Source of the DNA: Apophysomyces variabilis
Lineage: Eukaryota > Mucoromycota > Mucoromycetes > Mucorales > Mucoraceae
NCBI GenBank assembly: GCA_002749535.1
Contig: MZZL01000393.1
Location: 1,144,121 to 1,208,120, forward strand
Direction: 5' to 3'
Length of the DNA stretch: 64,000 nucleotides
Shown here one piece after another: positions 33,796-46,045 of the stretch; position 1 is the first letter of the stretch, and every line of letters starts with the position of its first letter. The notes under the pieces were generated by a model, which saw only the letters and a program-made list of their open reading frames with translations, ran no database searches and had not been told where the DNA came from. The translations under genes were made by a program, and so were the position numbers.

Positions 33796-34202
33796 NNNNN
33801 NNNNNNNNNNNNNNNNNNNNNNNNNNNNNNNNNNNNNNNNNNNNNNNNNNNNNNNNNNNNNNNNNNNNNNNNNNNNNNNNNNNNNNNNNNNNNNNNNNNN
33901 NNNNNNNNNNNNNNNNNNNNNNNNNNNNNNNNNNNNNNNNNNNNNNNNNNNNNNNNNNNNNNNNNNNNNNNNNNNNNNNNNNNNNNNNNNNNNNNNNNNN
34001 NNNNNNNNNNNNNNNNNNNNNNNNNNNNNNNNNNNNNNNNNNNNNNNNNNNNNNNNNNNNNNNNNNNNNNNNNNNNNNNNNNNNNNNNNNNNNNNNNNNN
34101 NNNNNNNNNNNNNNNNNNNNNNNNNNNNNNNNNNNNNNNNNNNNNNNNNNNNNNNNNNNNNNNNNNNNNNNNNNNNNNNNNNNNNAAAAAAAAAAAAAAA
34201 AA
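33741..34202. other. Assembly gap (390 N) flanked on both sides by poly(A)
   Basis: A tract of 55 A at 33741-33795, N at 33796-34185, then 17 A at 34186-34202. The same strand shows A on both sides, so the gap is probably a long A-rich tract that could not be assembled. Confidence 0.9.
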
Positions 34203-34426
34203 GAAAAGAAAAATACAATAACTATCACAATAAAACGCTAAGAATGACTCATTTCAAAACATTAAAAAAACTATACTTGTAGAAATAATAAATGATTAAA
34301 TGGAGGACAATGGACATAACGGTACTTGACACACCCGAAAGAAAAATCAAAAAGAAAAAGGTTTTAAGATGTTTGCACAAAGGTTATTCTAGACTATTCG
34401 GCCGTAACTTTTTCTTGTTTATTCTT

Positions 34427-37170
34427 TTAGGCAGGTCGAATCGTCGCCCAGGATGACCGTTCAGATCGAAGGTCCTCCAAATCTGTTGCGGACGCTGGTA
34501 TGTCGTCATGTCGATCTGTATCTCTCAGGTTAGGTCTGGTCTCTTCCATCCAGGGCAGACCGGCTCTTGGTGCAGATGGACGTCGGCTTGATCTTGCGGC
34601 TGTCAAGAAAGCTTTGTGATCACGCCCAGCCCGCCCAATTGTTCCTGTTTTGGTAAGAGGCGGCATCTCTTCTGCGTCGTCCATGGTTTCTACTTGAGAT
34701 AGATTGGGTCTTACTTTTTGTGCTCTACCGGTCCAGGTTTGTGAACCGATCTGGACAACTGTATTACTACTATGCCCGCCACTGCTCTTTCTGCTATGCC
34801 CTTCACTAGATTGTTGCCGGCTAAAGAAGCTGCTTGTTGATGGCTTAGACCGCAGTTTGTTTGTATCCTCTAATGGCACAACAGTTTGCATCGTGGAGGA
34901 CGAAAAAGACGCAGTCGGGGCAGGCAATGTCAGTTCCTGTCGGTTACTACCTCCCGCTGCTGAGGTATGCCGAGGAAATGGTGTCCGGGAACTGCTATTC
35001 CCTGCGTCGGCTGATGCTAGACTGGCCATGGATTCACTCTCTTTCATATTGTTATCCCATGTAGCTTGCAACATACGTCGGATAGCGTTCACATCGCCTT
35101 TCTTCTCTGTATTGCTGGGTGAATGTTTCTCAATCATCTCTTCCATTTCATCCTCTGATACTGCGTATTTTGTGGATGCCATATCCTGATCAGACCCAGT
35201 ATCACTTATATCCTCTCCGTATTGTTTTTCTTGATTACTCGACCTGTTTCCAGATTTCTCAGGGAACAGGGCCTGCGTTTTTTGACCGTGGCCATCTGGG
35301 CTAACTTTGGTCGTAGGTGGTTCGAATAGACCCTTCAATGATTTGACTCCTCTTGTGCTCCCCACAGGCTTCTGTGCGCTACGGCCTAAAGTGTTGGCTC
35401 GACCGGATGGACCTTCTGCTATGGCGGGTGATGCTGTTCGTAACGCCTTGGATGTTTTTGCCGATACTGTAGCTGAACCCGACATAACAGGGGTTGTCTG
35501 GCGAGGGCTAACGACGGAGAAGCGACGACGATCTAAATTAGCTGGGGAAGGTGTGGGTGGCACCTCTGGTACATCACCCCACCAACCAACCATTTCTTGA
35601 GCGGTCAAGCCTGGACCCCGGCGTGCCCCAGCAGCCGATTTGGATGCTCTTCCATCGGTCACAGTGCCATTACGGATGATTCGCCGCACCGAACCGGATG
35701 AGGCGGCAATATCTTCCATTACACGAGGACTACGACTGCGGACACTAGCATAATGACCGCTTTCGTCCCCTTTCGGTTGCGGTAAAAAGTTCAGTTCGGC
35801 TTCTTGGTTAAACATTTGCTGTACTGCTTCGTCACTGACTAGCATAGATCTCGTCTTCGATTTCCGTGATGCAGTTCGGATAGCTTTTCGTGCTGCATCC
35901 ATTGACGTAACTGGATCTGTATTATTTGGATCCTCGCTCGAGTCTATATCTACATTACCGGTTGGTCCGCTCTGCTGCTCTCCAGTTGGTACACGCTGAT
36001 CTGGGAAATTATACTCGGCTGGTATTTCTCCCGGCATAACCATTGTTTTACTGACAGGTCTAAATTGGGAACTGGCTGATGCTGATTCATCCATAGGCGA
36101 AGGTGCACGTTGGGATGAAATATCTGGGTGCGACTTCTCCATTGGTAGTGCGGGTGTGGACATAGGGGGAGGTTCTGCAGGTGAAAAGAGTTGGTTCACT
36201 GGAGTGGCGCTCTTGACCGATTTCTGACGACGAATAGATTGACGCAGAGTACCACGAATAGTAGCTGCTTTTTGCTGAAGGCTAGCAGCAGCTCCAGATA
36301 AATCGATGCTAATAAAGCCTCGATCGTGTTTCGGATCTGCTGCTTCAGCGCTCTTTGCATTCATATACTGTTGGAAAAGGTCGATTGCTTCATCCGAACT
36401 GAGTTCCATTTTGTCCGCAAACAATGATCCTGTTGAGACTGGCAACGGCAAAGAAAGGTCTTGCATAATGTGTGGCTGTTGTGATAGTGACGACGTTGTG
36501 GGCTTTTCATCGTCTGCTTCTGATACGCTATCTTCGCGTGTATCTCTTCTTGCAGAGTCTGCAGTCATAGAAGCAGTCAGATTACTTTGTTTTTCCTCTT
36601 TAGTTCGTGGAGCTGTAACGAGTGTCTGAAATGATCCTAGCGAAGCCTGCTGTCTCACATGGTTTGAGCTAGTTTCATTCCGTTCTTTTCTTTTACGTAG
36701 CAAAAAGTAAACCAGCCCAGCTATTAAGGCAATTAAAGGCACAACGGCGACGGCAATGGCCCAGACAGGCACCACAGGCGGAGAGTTTTCAACTGTTTCA
36801 ATTTTGGCAGGGAGGTTAAGTTCTCGACATCTCTTTAGGACTTCTTCTCTTGAAGGATTGTACCTGCAAACGCTCGCGTTACATGAGCTAGAACAGCGAT
36901 GCCAACAATATAAGTTCGTTGAAGGCCGGTCATGAAGGAAGGAAAGGGGGAGGATACCAGTGAAACAACAAACACGAGAAAAGAAATAAAGAGAAAGGAT
37001 AAGGTACAAAGCGTCAGGGGCTACATATAAGCGGGGCTGAAAAGGAGGTCAGGGAGACTCACCAGAGCGCACAGCTGTTGATAATACTAACAGTGGAAGA
37101 ATCAAAAATTGATTAGGGGGGAAAGCAGTATAAGAAGGAGGAACTGATAGAGCGAGAGAGAGCCTGCCAT
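34427..37170 (-). CDS. Large single-pass membrane protein with a disordered cytosolic tail, unknown
   Basis: The main exon runs from about 36863 to the stop at 34427 and encodes about 810 residues. It begins YNPSREEVLKRCRELNLPAK, then one transmembrane helix (AIAVAVVPLIALIAGLVYFL) followed by a basic stop-transfer, RKRKERN. The rest is long, rich in Ser, Thr, Pro and charged residues, with no recognised domain, and looks intrinsically disordered. The open frame continues upstream of 36863 but has no in-frame ATG there. A spliced start fits better: donor at 37062, frame reading NSCALW into YNPSR, with a candidate ATG at 37170 in a hydrophobic-looking leader. Topology suggests a short outer N-terminus and a long cytosolic tail, as in sensors or adaptors; that is inference. 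Confidence 0.65.
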
Positions 37171-38642
37171 TTCGATCTTATTGACCAGCCGTCCTGAGGA
37201 CATTTCCATGTGTTGTGCTCGTTTTTAGTAGTCTATCACGATTTCATATAATATTGATTCGGGAGAAGTGGCAAGTTAGACATTGTTCTTCTCTGGTTTC
37301 TGCTGGAGATCATACAACACAGCCCACGCTCTTGTACTTTTATGCAACCTTTATTGTACACCATTTGGCTGCCACAATAGTTGCAAGCAGTATAAATTTG
37401 CCACATGCTATTTTAACGCAGAATAGTTGAAATTTCCATTGTTTGCATCTGCATTTGTCAACTTAGTCTTCTGCATCTATGCATCATAGACTATCCTACA
37501 TATAGCTGTTGTCCTAAAACAATCCGTATTAACAATCTTCGTCTCTATCGTGAGTGTTGTGTATATACAATGAAGCTGTTAGAGAGAAGAAAAATATCTA
37601 GCCCATTGATCCAACTATGTTGATATTTACTTACCAGTCAATTGCATGGCTACTAAGAACATAAAAGGGAAAAGTTGCGCCTATTGTCAGTATTTTACAT
37701 TACGAAAAAAAACTTTGAACTGACTTGGAATCAATTATACTGAAGCAAATTACCTTTCATGAATCCCAAGATGATGTTATATTAGGTTCGGTTCTTATTT
37801 ACGATTATTCATGGCGTCTAGAGCATGCTATTGGATAGTCAGACATATTGCGCGGTCAAGAAAAGCTTCAATGATCAGCCAACAGGAAAACAATTACAAC
37901 TATTTGCAAGGTAACCTCCATTTAGTTAGAAGACACTTTTGCATCAGCGCATCTGATACCGTTATGCTGACGGGGAAACAAATTTGTTGCTAGACAATGC
38001 AGTAACAGAATGCTCAACGTCCCAAAAAAGGCAGACGCATTTTTATTGTACATCATCCAAATCGTACTACGATTCAAGATAAGGACAACGATTAAGCAGT
38101 ATGGCTTCGTTAGCTTATAGTATTTTTTATACAAAGCCAATATAATCGGAGAAACAAAAAGCCAAGTTGTTCATCAATCATACTGTATCCTAATGTCTCG
38201 TTTAACACCAAAAGGAAAAGTAGGATCTTACCATGATATGCAAGGAAGGATACCCTCCATAGGCGCTTGCTACAGAAAGTTCGGGCAGGTCAGAAACTGA
38301 GACTTGTGTTCTACTAATCAGGAACAAAGCTTTTGCTTTTTACATGTGCAAAAGACGCCGGCTCATACTATCCGACAGAAAACGCAAACTATGCGAGATA
38401 TCCCTGGTGAAGTGAAAAGCGATCAATGAGGGTACCGCAATACAAGATATTCTCTGCTACTATATTAAAAGTCTTCATAGTGCTAACCTGAGATCCTCAT
38501 AAAATTTGCAAACATCCATAGACACGGCTATAACTTGGAAGTTTCCGGGAAATTCCCTGGAGATTCATTTTATATAGCCGTATAAGCCACTTGCCTGGTT
38601 TGTATCCTATTGCCTCGAAAAGAATTCTTCGCTTTGCAACTC
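37171..38642. other. Gene-free intergenic stretch
   Basis: About 1.5 kb, AT-rich, with no supported coding frame. It separates divergent genes and presumably holds both promoters. A C/T-rich block lies near 38550-38640 just before the EFM7 start. Confidence 0.45.
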
Positions 38643-39620
38643 ATGTCTGACGAGGAAGAAGGATTCACAGGCGATCTTTTTGGGGTACGGATGCCCATTT
38701 ATGCATTACATGACGAACGAAGCATGTTCGATAAAAAACTGACATCGTGAAAGGCAGAAGAAGAACCTGCTCCTGCAGCAGAGCCAACATATGAAGTTTA
38801 TGCGCGTCACGTTCCATTCATTGAAGATAGTTAGTGACGATTGGTTCAGCGCTGTTTTGAACCTGACAATTTGTCTATAGAGGATGAACTGAATGCGTTA
38901 AAAATTCGTCTAGTGGGATCGCATCCTTTATGGGCTCATCATCTGTGGAACGCATCCAAAGTGTTTGCCACCTTTTTCGACAAACAGAAGGCCTTATGTT
39001 TAAACAAATACGTACTAGAGCTTGGTGCAGGTGGTGCATTACCAAGTCTAATAACAGCAATAAATGGTGCTGCCAAGGTGGTAGTGACCGATTACCCGGA
39101 TGCAGAATTAATTGATAATATCCGCCACAATGTTGAAGCGAATCTAAGCGGAGAACGCTTTGCCCGTGTAGCTGTGGAGGTAAATGGGTGGAAGACATGT
39201 CTTCTGATACTGAAGATGTTATGACAGGGTTTTATATGGGGAACATCTACGGAGAAACTAAAGCAGCATTTACCGAAAGGCCAAACGTTCGATGTGATCA
39301 TTCTAAGCGATCTAGTCTTTAACCATTCACAGCATCATGCTATGCTGAGGACTTGTCGAGAACTATTGACGCCGAAGACTGGTCGAGTGTATGTGTTTTA
39401 TACACACCATCGACCACATTTGGCCCATCGGGATTTGGCGTTCTTTGAGATTGCCCAACGGCCGGTGACCGATGCGGATCCAGACGATCTTGAACTATAT
39501 GGATACGGGTTTAAAGCGGATCACTTTTTGGTAGAGAAGATGCATGTGATGTTTGAAGAAGATCCTGGTGATGCGGACGTCCGTGCCACAGTGCATGGTT
39601 GGCAACTTTGGCTTCCGTAG
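38643..39620 (+). CDS. EFM7: EFM7-like protein N-terminal/lysine methyltransferase
   Basis: Class I SAM methyltransferase of the METTL21-like group; yeast Efm7 modifies the N-terminus and adjacent Lys of translation elongation factor 1A. Exons 38643-38684, 38754-38829, 38881-39179 and 39228-39620, all in phase, about 269 aa. The start MSDEEEGFTGDLFG is typical, then IRLVGSHPLWAHHLWNASKV, the SAM motif VLELGAGGALPSL, VVVTDYPDAELIDNIRHNV, a WGTS block, and FDVIILSDLVFNHSQH. The C-terminus has YGYGFKADHFLVEKMHVMF and ends WQLWLP. Motifs match the family strongly. Confidence 0.93.
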
Positions 39621-39842
39621 AATTAGAATTAATACAAGCTTAATATGTTACTTTTCCTTGCAGTTATTGCGTGATAAAAAAAAAAGATGCGAAGAGAAGT
39701 ATCTTATCCAGCAAAATGTATAGGTTAAATGATCATTTATTACGCAGAGCAAAATGTGTCCCATCAGATTAGCCGTAAGCCTTGAGTAAATTAATTTGAT
39801 GAGTGTTTTTTCTTTCAATTTCTGTTCTTCGAAAACCGCTCT

Positions 39843-41214
39843 ATGAATTCGGAACGTACGCGAACGATAGGGCTCGTTTTCAGCGAGAAGAAGATTAAAG
39901 GATCGGGATTTGTTGGTTTAGAGGAATATGCACGGTATTTCGCAGCGAGCATCGTTTACAGACAATGATCTAATGTAGAAAGTAGCCAACAGCACCTGCG
40001 TCTCACATTTCTTGATTTGACACGTTCATTAGACGAACAAGGTCCCATTGATGTGATTGTGCATAAAATAACAGATGTTTTTGGTAAAATGCAACAAGGT
40101 GATGAAAAGGCTCGCGAGCAGTACATGCGGTTCGTTGTAAGGATAAATACCACAGCACAGCCTGGAGAAATAACAGATGGCTATAGGACTTTTGTGCAAC
40201 ACATCCCAATATCCTTGTTTTGGACGATTGGTTTAATATCGAAAAAGTCATCGATAGAAATCGTCTACAACAGGAATTAGAGGCCTGCGCCAAACGCATG
40301 CAAGGTAAAGGAGAAAGAGAAAAGGTGTATTTGACAATCTTAAACTGGGCTACATTGGAGCTTAGGTCTTTTCTCCCTGCCCAAAAGTGTGATCCTGAAT
40401 ACGGCGCTTGATTTAACGGCATCCACAGACATCAGATTCCCAGTAAGTTTGATCAATTCATAAAAGTCTTATCTCTTTCTCTCCTTTTTTCTACTTACCT
40501 TGAAACAATGGTTTAGGCCATATGCAAGCCTCTTTCCGCCTGTTCCTCGGTTGAGGCGCACCAAATGGCAATCATACCTTCCAGACAAGCCCTATTAAGT
40601 CTCCGAGAATATGAACAAAAAGGATTAGTTATGTTGCAAGAGTTTATCCAGCATGACGGGGTAGTCGTTAAAGTTTACGTAGCTGATGGCCAAATATATA
40701 TATCCACGCGACCATCCTTTCAAAACATAGACGAGAGTGCAAGTACGGTAGCTTATGTATGATTAACATAATAACTTCTTTTTGAAAGGTATAGTGCGTT
40801 TCAATAGTCAAATACTACCCAAAGCATTCGGAATTGAGGCTGTGCTCTCTGCTGAGTTGGAGCCTTTTCTTTTGACGTCTGCCTTTGAAAAAATACGAGA
40901 ACAAAAAGCGGGCAGTTTGGACATGTCAAGATTGCAGCGCATTGCAGATTGCTTGCGTGACCAACTTGTAAGTTTTCAGGGCTAAATGGCATTTGAAGAA
41001 CTCATGTGGCACAATAGGGGTTGACTTTCTTCGGGTTTGACGTGCTATTAGAATCGGAGACAAATGAATATTATGTTGTCGATGTAAACTATTTCCCAGG
41101 TAACGCAGTATTAATGTATACAGCCAAAATCTTGATATTGTAATAGGCTTTAGCAAAGTACCCGAGTTCCATCGTATCTTTCTGTCCATTGTCCTAGAAC
41201 GCCTAGAATCATAA
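39843..41214 (+). CDS. ITPK1-like inositol trisphosphate 5/6-kinase
   Basis: ATP-grasp inositol phosphate kinase (family inositol 1,3,4-trisphosphate 5/6-kinase). Eight in-phase exons: 39843-39934, 39983-40136, 40187-40304, 40366-40442, 40517-40742, 40789-40967, 41018-41099 and 41147-41214; 331 aa. The N-terminal Rossmann-like part shows TIGLVFSEKKIKGSGFVG and DVIVHKITDVFGKM. Substrate and nucleotide motifs follow: THPNILVLDDWFNIEKVIDR, FPAICKPLSACSSVEAHQMA with the conserved Lys, LVMLQEFIQHDGVVVKVYV, STRPSFQNID, and the metal-binding end FFGFDVLLE...YYVVDVNYFPGF. The DVNYFPGF Asp and Asn are the expected metal ligands. The enzyme is absent from budding yeast. Confidence 0.93.
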
Positions 41215-41816
41215 CAGCTAACATCATAAGTCGCCGTTCTATCTTTTACCCTCAGGATTTTAGTACAGAAGCTCCAACATTCATCGTATTGCTATATAAA
41301 AGATTTACTAGAACTACTAACATTCGTTATGATGTTCCAATGGGTTGCTAGCTAGTAACCAACAATGAAGTTTGCTTTTATCACAAGTCCTAAGGCATTG
41401 GATGTTATAAAATATATAGAAACAGGTCATTTTTTAACTTTGAAGTTTTTATTTAGATAGAAACGATTATGAATGACATCACCTTATCATTTCTGAACGG
41501 ACAAGATACTTTGCGTTCATTTAAAGGGTACTTTTGCGCCAGCGGATAGCATGCGTTTTATATACCAAAAAAAATTATTTAAGAGGAGATGAAACGTCGA
41601 AGCAATAGACAGTATATGCTTTTGAAAGATGCATCGATCACCACTGCATTTGTCAGAAAAGAGCTTTGTAATAAAAGTCCGACCGGCTAAACTTTGTACT
41701 GTCACTTTTTTTTTGGCTTCGACCCAAAGTGGCAATCGCTGGTTTTTTTCAAGGGTTCCTTCACTTCCCTTTTTTCTTGTATTCTTTTTTCTCCATCGTT
41801 TCTCAATATTATCTTT

Positions 41817-43715
41817 ATGTCTGAGGCCAGGAGAAACGACGATGCTCAAGGATCTTACAATGCTTCCACCAATGCAGCATTCGATTCGCAGGCCAGATTG
41901 ATCGCACTACAGATCCGGTCCCTGGAGCACAGAACACACTCTGTTACGGTGCCTCGTAATTCCTCGGTGTTGCATCTCAAGAACGAAATACAGGCAGTTT
42001 TTGACGTTGAAAGTGGACGTCAACGATTAATATTCCAAGGACGAGTGCTAAAAGACGATAAACATCTTACAGACTATGGTAATTCTTTCTTTGCGAGCAG
42101 CACAAAAAGTAGAGAAATAAGGACGATGACGAAGGGAGATTATGTTTCTTCCTGACAAAGATTTCTGGAAACTTTGTTGTCTGTCGTCATGATCTACGTA
42201 CTCGAATGAACGGGATTGCTAACACAATTTCATGGCACAGCTAATCTAGATGATGGCAAGGTTCTTCATCTCGTCGTACGTCCTCCAGACGCTCCGCAAA
42301 ATCCTATGAATGGTAAGAAAGACGTTTGTATACATTGATAATTGATGATATTCCTTTGCGTTGGAACTTCTTTTCTGCAACAAAAGACGAGCCACGCACA
42401 CAGATCCCAAGAAGAACATATGGTAGAGCAACCCGCGCATTTCCCGCATTTTCAAGCAGAATTCCTATGATGGAAGGGTATGCTTTGATTACTCTGGATA
42501 CCACAATGGGGGATTTGGGTGATAGTAATTCCGTAAGCAGAGCGATGCGAGGAAAAGTCTTAGGGCACTAAATAATGGAGCAGCTATTCTCATCCGTATT
42601 GAATGGGATATCTGGGTTATCAAATGGTGGTAGAAGTGGACGGACATCGACACTCAACGTAACACCTGAAGCTAATGGGAGAAGAACATCTGTAAGTTGG
42701 ATACACGTGGAGTGAAAGACATGCTGAGTTTACGCAATAATTACATACAGCAAGCACAGACCGCTCCGGGAGCAACCAGTAGTGTTACTGGATCACCACT
42801 CGAATTCAATTTTGGCCATCGTAGTTTTGCCGACCTACCATTACCACCTTCCCTCGCTTCTACAACTACTTCGGATATCCGATCCTCGATGGGACTACCA
42901 TTCCCAGTACGTATGACATTTACTGCTAGGATATGGTATTGATGTCGCGTTTTGTTTGGGATCAGTCATCTGTAGAAGTTCGGTTATCGCGAACGATGAG
43001 CTCGATGAGGAATGTTCGATCGATACTAGAAGCAGCACTTGACGATGGTTAGTTTAGAAAGACGATTTGCATTCAGTTAGATTTTCTCATATTCTTTTCA
43101 ACATGTAGATATCAGCAGTATATCGACATCCTCAGCTTCGTCGGCCGAACAAATGCAGGAAATTCGTGCGCGGTTACGAGGCGATGGAAATAGCCAGACC
43201 GCACAAGTTGGTCTGGTTTTGAATGAGCTGGCTGATTTGATGGAATCTGCTAGCCCGCGATTAAGAGAAGTGGCAAACGCATTACAAGACGACACCCCTT
43301 ATACTAATGAGGTATGGAAGACAGATAATCAAGAGCTCATGGATTTATAAACTGGGCTTAGCAACGTAATCTTCGGCTGTACAGACGAGTGCTTCGAACA
43401 GCTCGTGTTGTACAAGGCATGAGTTTAATCCACCATTTCCTTGGATCCGTTTTGGCAAGTGCGGATATCGACAGAAGGACACGACCAGCACAAACCGACA
43501 CATCTTCAGAAAATAATCCGCGACGTACCCCGCAAAGCACAACTGCTGAAAAGGCGTCCATTAATACCACATCTGATGATAACAAAACGCATTCAGAAGA
43601 AAAAGCAGATGACACGTCTGCACCAGAAACATCTTCCGGGAAACGTAAAGCGACCGATGATGGGTCGCAGTCATCGAAAAAGCAGAAAGGAAAGGGAAAA
43701 GAGAAAACCGATTAA
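41817..43715 (+). CDS. Ubiquitin-like domain protein, possibly BAG6-like
   Basis: An N-terminal ubiquitin-like fold: LIALQIRSLEHRTHSVTVPR, VLHLKNEIQAVFDVESGRQR, LIFQGRVLKDDKHLTDY, then VLHLVVRPPD. Exon starts and ends include 41817-42078, 42241-42312 and 42387 onward, with about five further introns. The middle is Ser/Gly/Pro-rich. A helical segment near 43170-43430 (VGLVLNELADLMESASPRLREV, then RVLRTARVVQGMSLIHHFLG) precedes a disordered, Lys-rich tail with SGKRKATDDG and KKQKGKGKEK, a likely nuclear signal. UBL plus a late helical domain is the plan of BAG6/Scythe, a chaperone for tail-anchored and misfolded proteins; that match is inference. The UBL itself is clear. Confidence 0.75.
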
Positions 43716-44079
43716 TGGGGGCAAGGATGCCGGGTTGTTTATTCAGTTGAATAACAGCTGGTTGTTATTTGCTTGTACATTTCCATTTTGTCTTCGAAGA
43801 GATCATTGTTGAACAGAAAAGATACAATGTAAAATGAGTAAATCTTCGAAAATAACTCGCGTAAATTCAAAACTATCCATCTGCAAAGGCCAAAGGTAAT
43901 GCACTTGAAATAGAAAACCAGGTTTAATCCTGCTAATGAGTGCGAAATCCACATTGCTTGTGAGACTGGCCAACTGCATGAAACGAGTTCTATCTATTTA
44001 GCATACTTAACTGAAATTGCACTGTTTTATTCCACAACATGGAGTACTTTGAACAACGGAGTTAACAATCATTTATCGT

Positions 44080-46045
44080 CTATCGATCATCTTCTCTACG
44101 TCTCAACCGTTTTCGATCTTTGTCGTACGGTGTATCTGCTCTGCTGCTACCCCTGCTTGAGCGGTCGTACGTATCTCTTTCTCTCTTCCGGTCATTCTTA
44201 CGGTCTCCTTTACCATATTCCATCATAGCCTGTGCTTCACGTTCGCGAGGATCGATAACAACGTAGTCTTCTACTGCTTCTCTTCGTTGCATCAAGTCTT
44301 TGCCCTTGAGATCCTTCTCAAAAACAAGCGAATGTGCAAGCCAGCCTTCATCCGTTTGTTCCTCAGCTGGATTCTTCGTGGTATCAAAGCATGATTCACA
44401 TCCTGGAATTTCGTGTAATTTACAGATAGGCTCTTCTTTTTTCTCCTCTTTCTTGCTTCCAGGTGCTGCCGTTGATAGCTTTTTCTGAAAAGCCAAGAGT
44501 TTTCTTAAAGTCTTTCAACTAGAAGTTAGCTATTCGATATAATCAAGTATCATCAACTTACATCATCGTCACTTCCTTTGTAAGTCTTCTTTCGCGCTTT
44601 CAATCCACCCACGATTACATTTCCACTACGCATGTATTTTTCTCGTTCTTGTTCAATGAGCGACAGCTTCTTTTTCTCCTTTCCTTTGGCCTTTTCATTA
44701 TCCTCTTCATATCGGCGATCCATTTTTCGTATCTCTTCCTTAAGTTGTTCAATCTTATCTGCTTGGCGCCTAATATATACCGATTTTGTCAGTTCATAAT
44801 TCATGTAGAGTCAGGAAAAAAAACACTCACTCCGCCTCCTTCTTAGTCTTTGATTTTTTGTCTTCCAACACTGTCCCTTCTGTTTTCGGTTCCTCAATCC
44901 ATACATTCTCGGTGCGATAACTCGCGCCTTTCGCAATACTATCGTCAGCTTTGGTAATTGTAGCTTTTGTAGTTTCCACAGAATTTGTACGCTCCACGGA
45001 CTGCGACTCGGATATAGATGACGGCTTTTCAGCACCTAATGGTTTGTCTTTAATCGAATCTAACCGTGGAATGTCCGCTGTCTCCTCTTTCGTTGCGAGG
45101 GTCTCTTCCTCTGGCAAAAAATCATGGCTACTCTTCATTTTCGATACAGAGGATTCGGTAGATGGTTCGAATTCGGCAGCCTCTTCCCCAAATGACAGTA
45201 GATTCAGCTTCCTTTAGTTGATTAGCGCATAGTGTAGAGGTATCGAATAAAACCCACTTCTTTTCTTTCTTCTTTTTCTTCGATCGCTGTAACTCTGCTT
45301 TTTGCATCTCTATGGCTCTCGCCACCATCTTTTCGCGTTCAGATATTCTTGGAATAATATCATCGAATGGATTCAACACAATCTCAGTCGACTTGATTCG
45401 AGGCGGATATAATGGCCGTTCGTTCTCGTCCGTTTCCATTTCGCTCATTTTCATTACATTGAAGATGGTATCTCCTACCACCTATTCAAATATTAACTAT
45501 TGCCCGTCTCCTTATTCTTCTCTTCGCGTCAATACCCTTCCAAACAACGTATGTTTTCTTGTCAACTCATCAGCTCGATCGAGCGTGATGAAAAACTGAC
45601 TACCGTTATCGTCTTGTCCAGTATTGGCCATACCGACTAGTCCACGTCGTGTAAATCGCAATCGCGAATGGAACTCGTTGGGAAATTCGTCGTCATAAAT
45701 TGATTCACCACCTAACATTTTCGTGAGCGGGTTTATGCATATACTGGTTAGTACGATTACGTTACCCTGGCCTGTGCCAGTGGGATCACCACCCTGAATG
45801 ATAAAATTCGGTACAATACGATGAAATATGGTGTTGTCGTAATAACCTTCCATGCACAATTGGATGAAATTGCGGGTAGCTTTCGGTGTCTCCTTTCCCC
45901 ACATTTCGATCTCTACATCACCTGCCGTGGTATGCAAGATAACTTTGGCACTAAAGAACAAAGAACCTTTAATAAAATCCATGTATATCTCAAATTATGT
46001 ATGTTCGTACTTTGTGTGCGGTTCAAGAGCATAAACATTTGACAT
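44080..46045 (-). CDS. CWC27: CWC27, spliceosome-associated cyclophilin
   Basis: Cyclophilin-domain protein of the activated spliceosome. It starts at 46045 with MSNVYALEPHT, spliced to AKVILHTTAGDVEIEMWGKE, then FIQLCMEGYYDNTIFHRIVP, FIIQGGDPTGTGQG, an intron, GGESIYDDEFPNEFHSRLRF and DNGSQFFITLDRADELTRKH. The Trp of active cyclophilins is replaced by Glu (ADEL), as in human CWC27, so it is probably a weak or inactive isomerase. VLNPFDDIIPRI closes the domain. A long Lys/Glu-rich, coiled-coil tail follows, with YMRSGNVIVGGLKARKK and CKLHEIPGCESCFDT, ending in an Arg/Asp/Glu-rich stretch. About seven exons. Confidence 0.94.

Noticed and set aside
33567..34282. Long Lys-rich and Phe-rich open frames across the second gap
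   Set aside because: Produced by poly(A) and N; no start context or coding signal.
36864..37009. Upstream extension of the large membrane protein ORF
   Set aside because: No in-frame ATG; a good splice acceptor (tttgcag) at the YNPSR boundary marks it as intron.
38875..39198. Minus-strand ORF inside EFM7
   Set aside because: Shadow of the plus-strand methyltransferase, whose motifs are clear.
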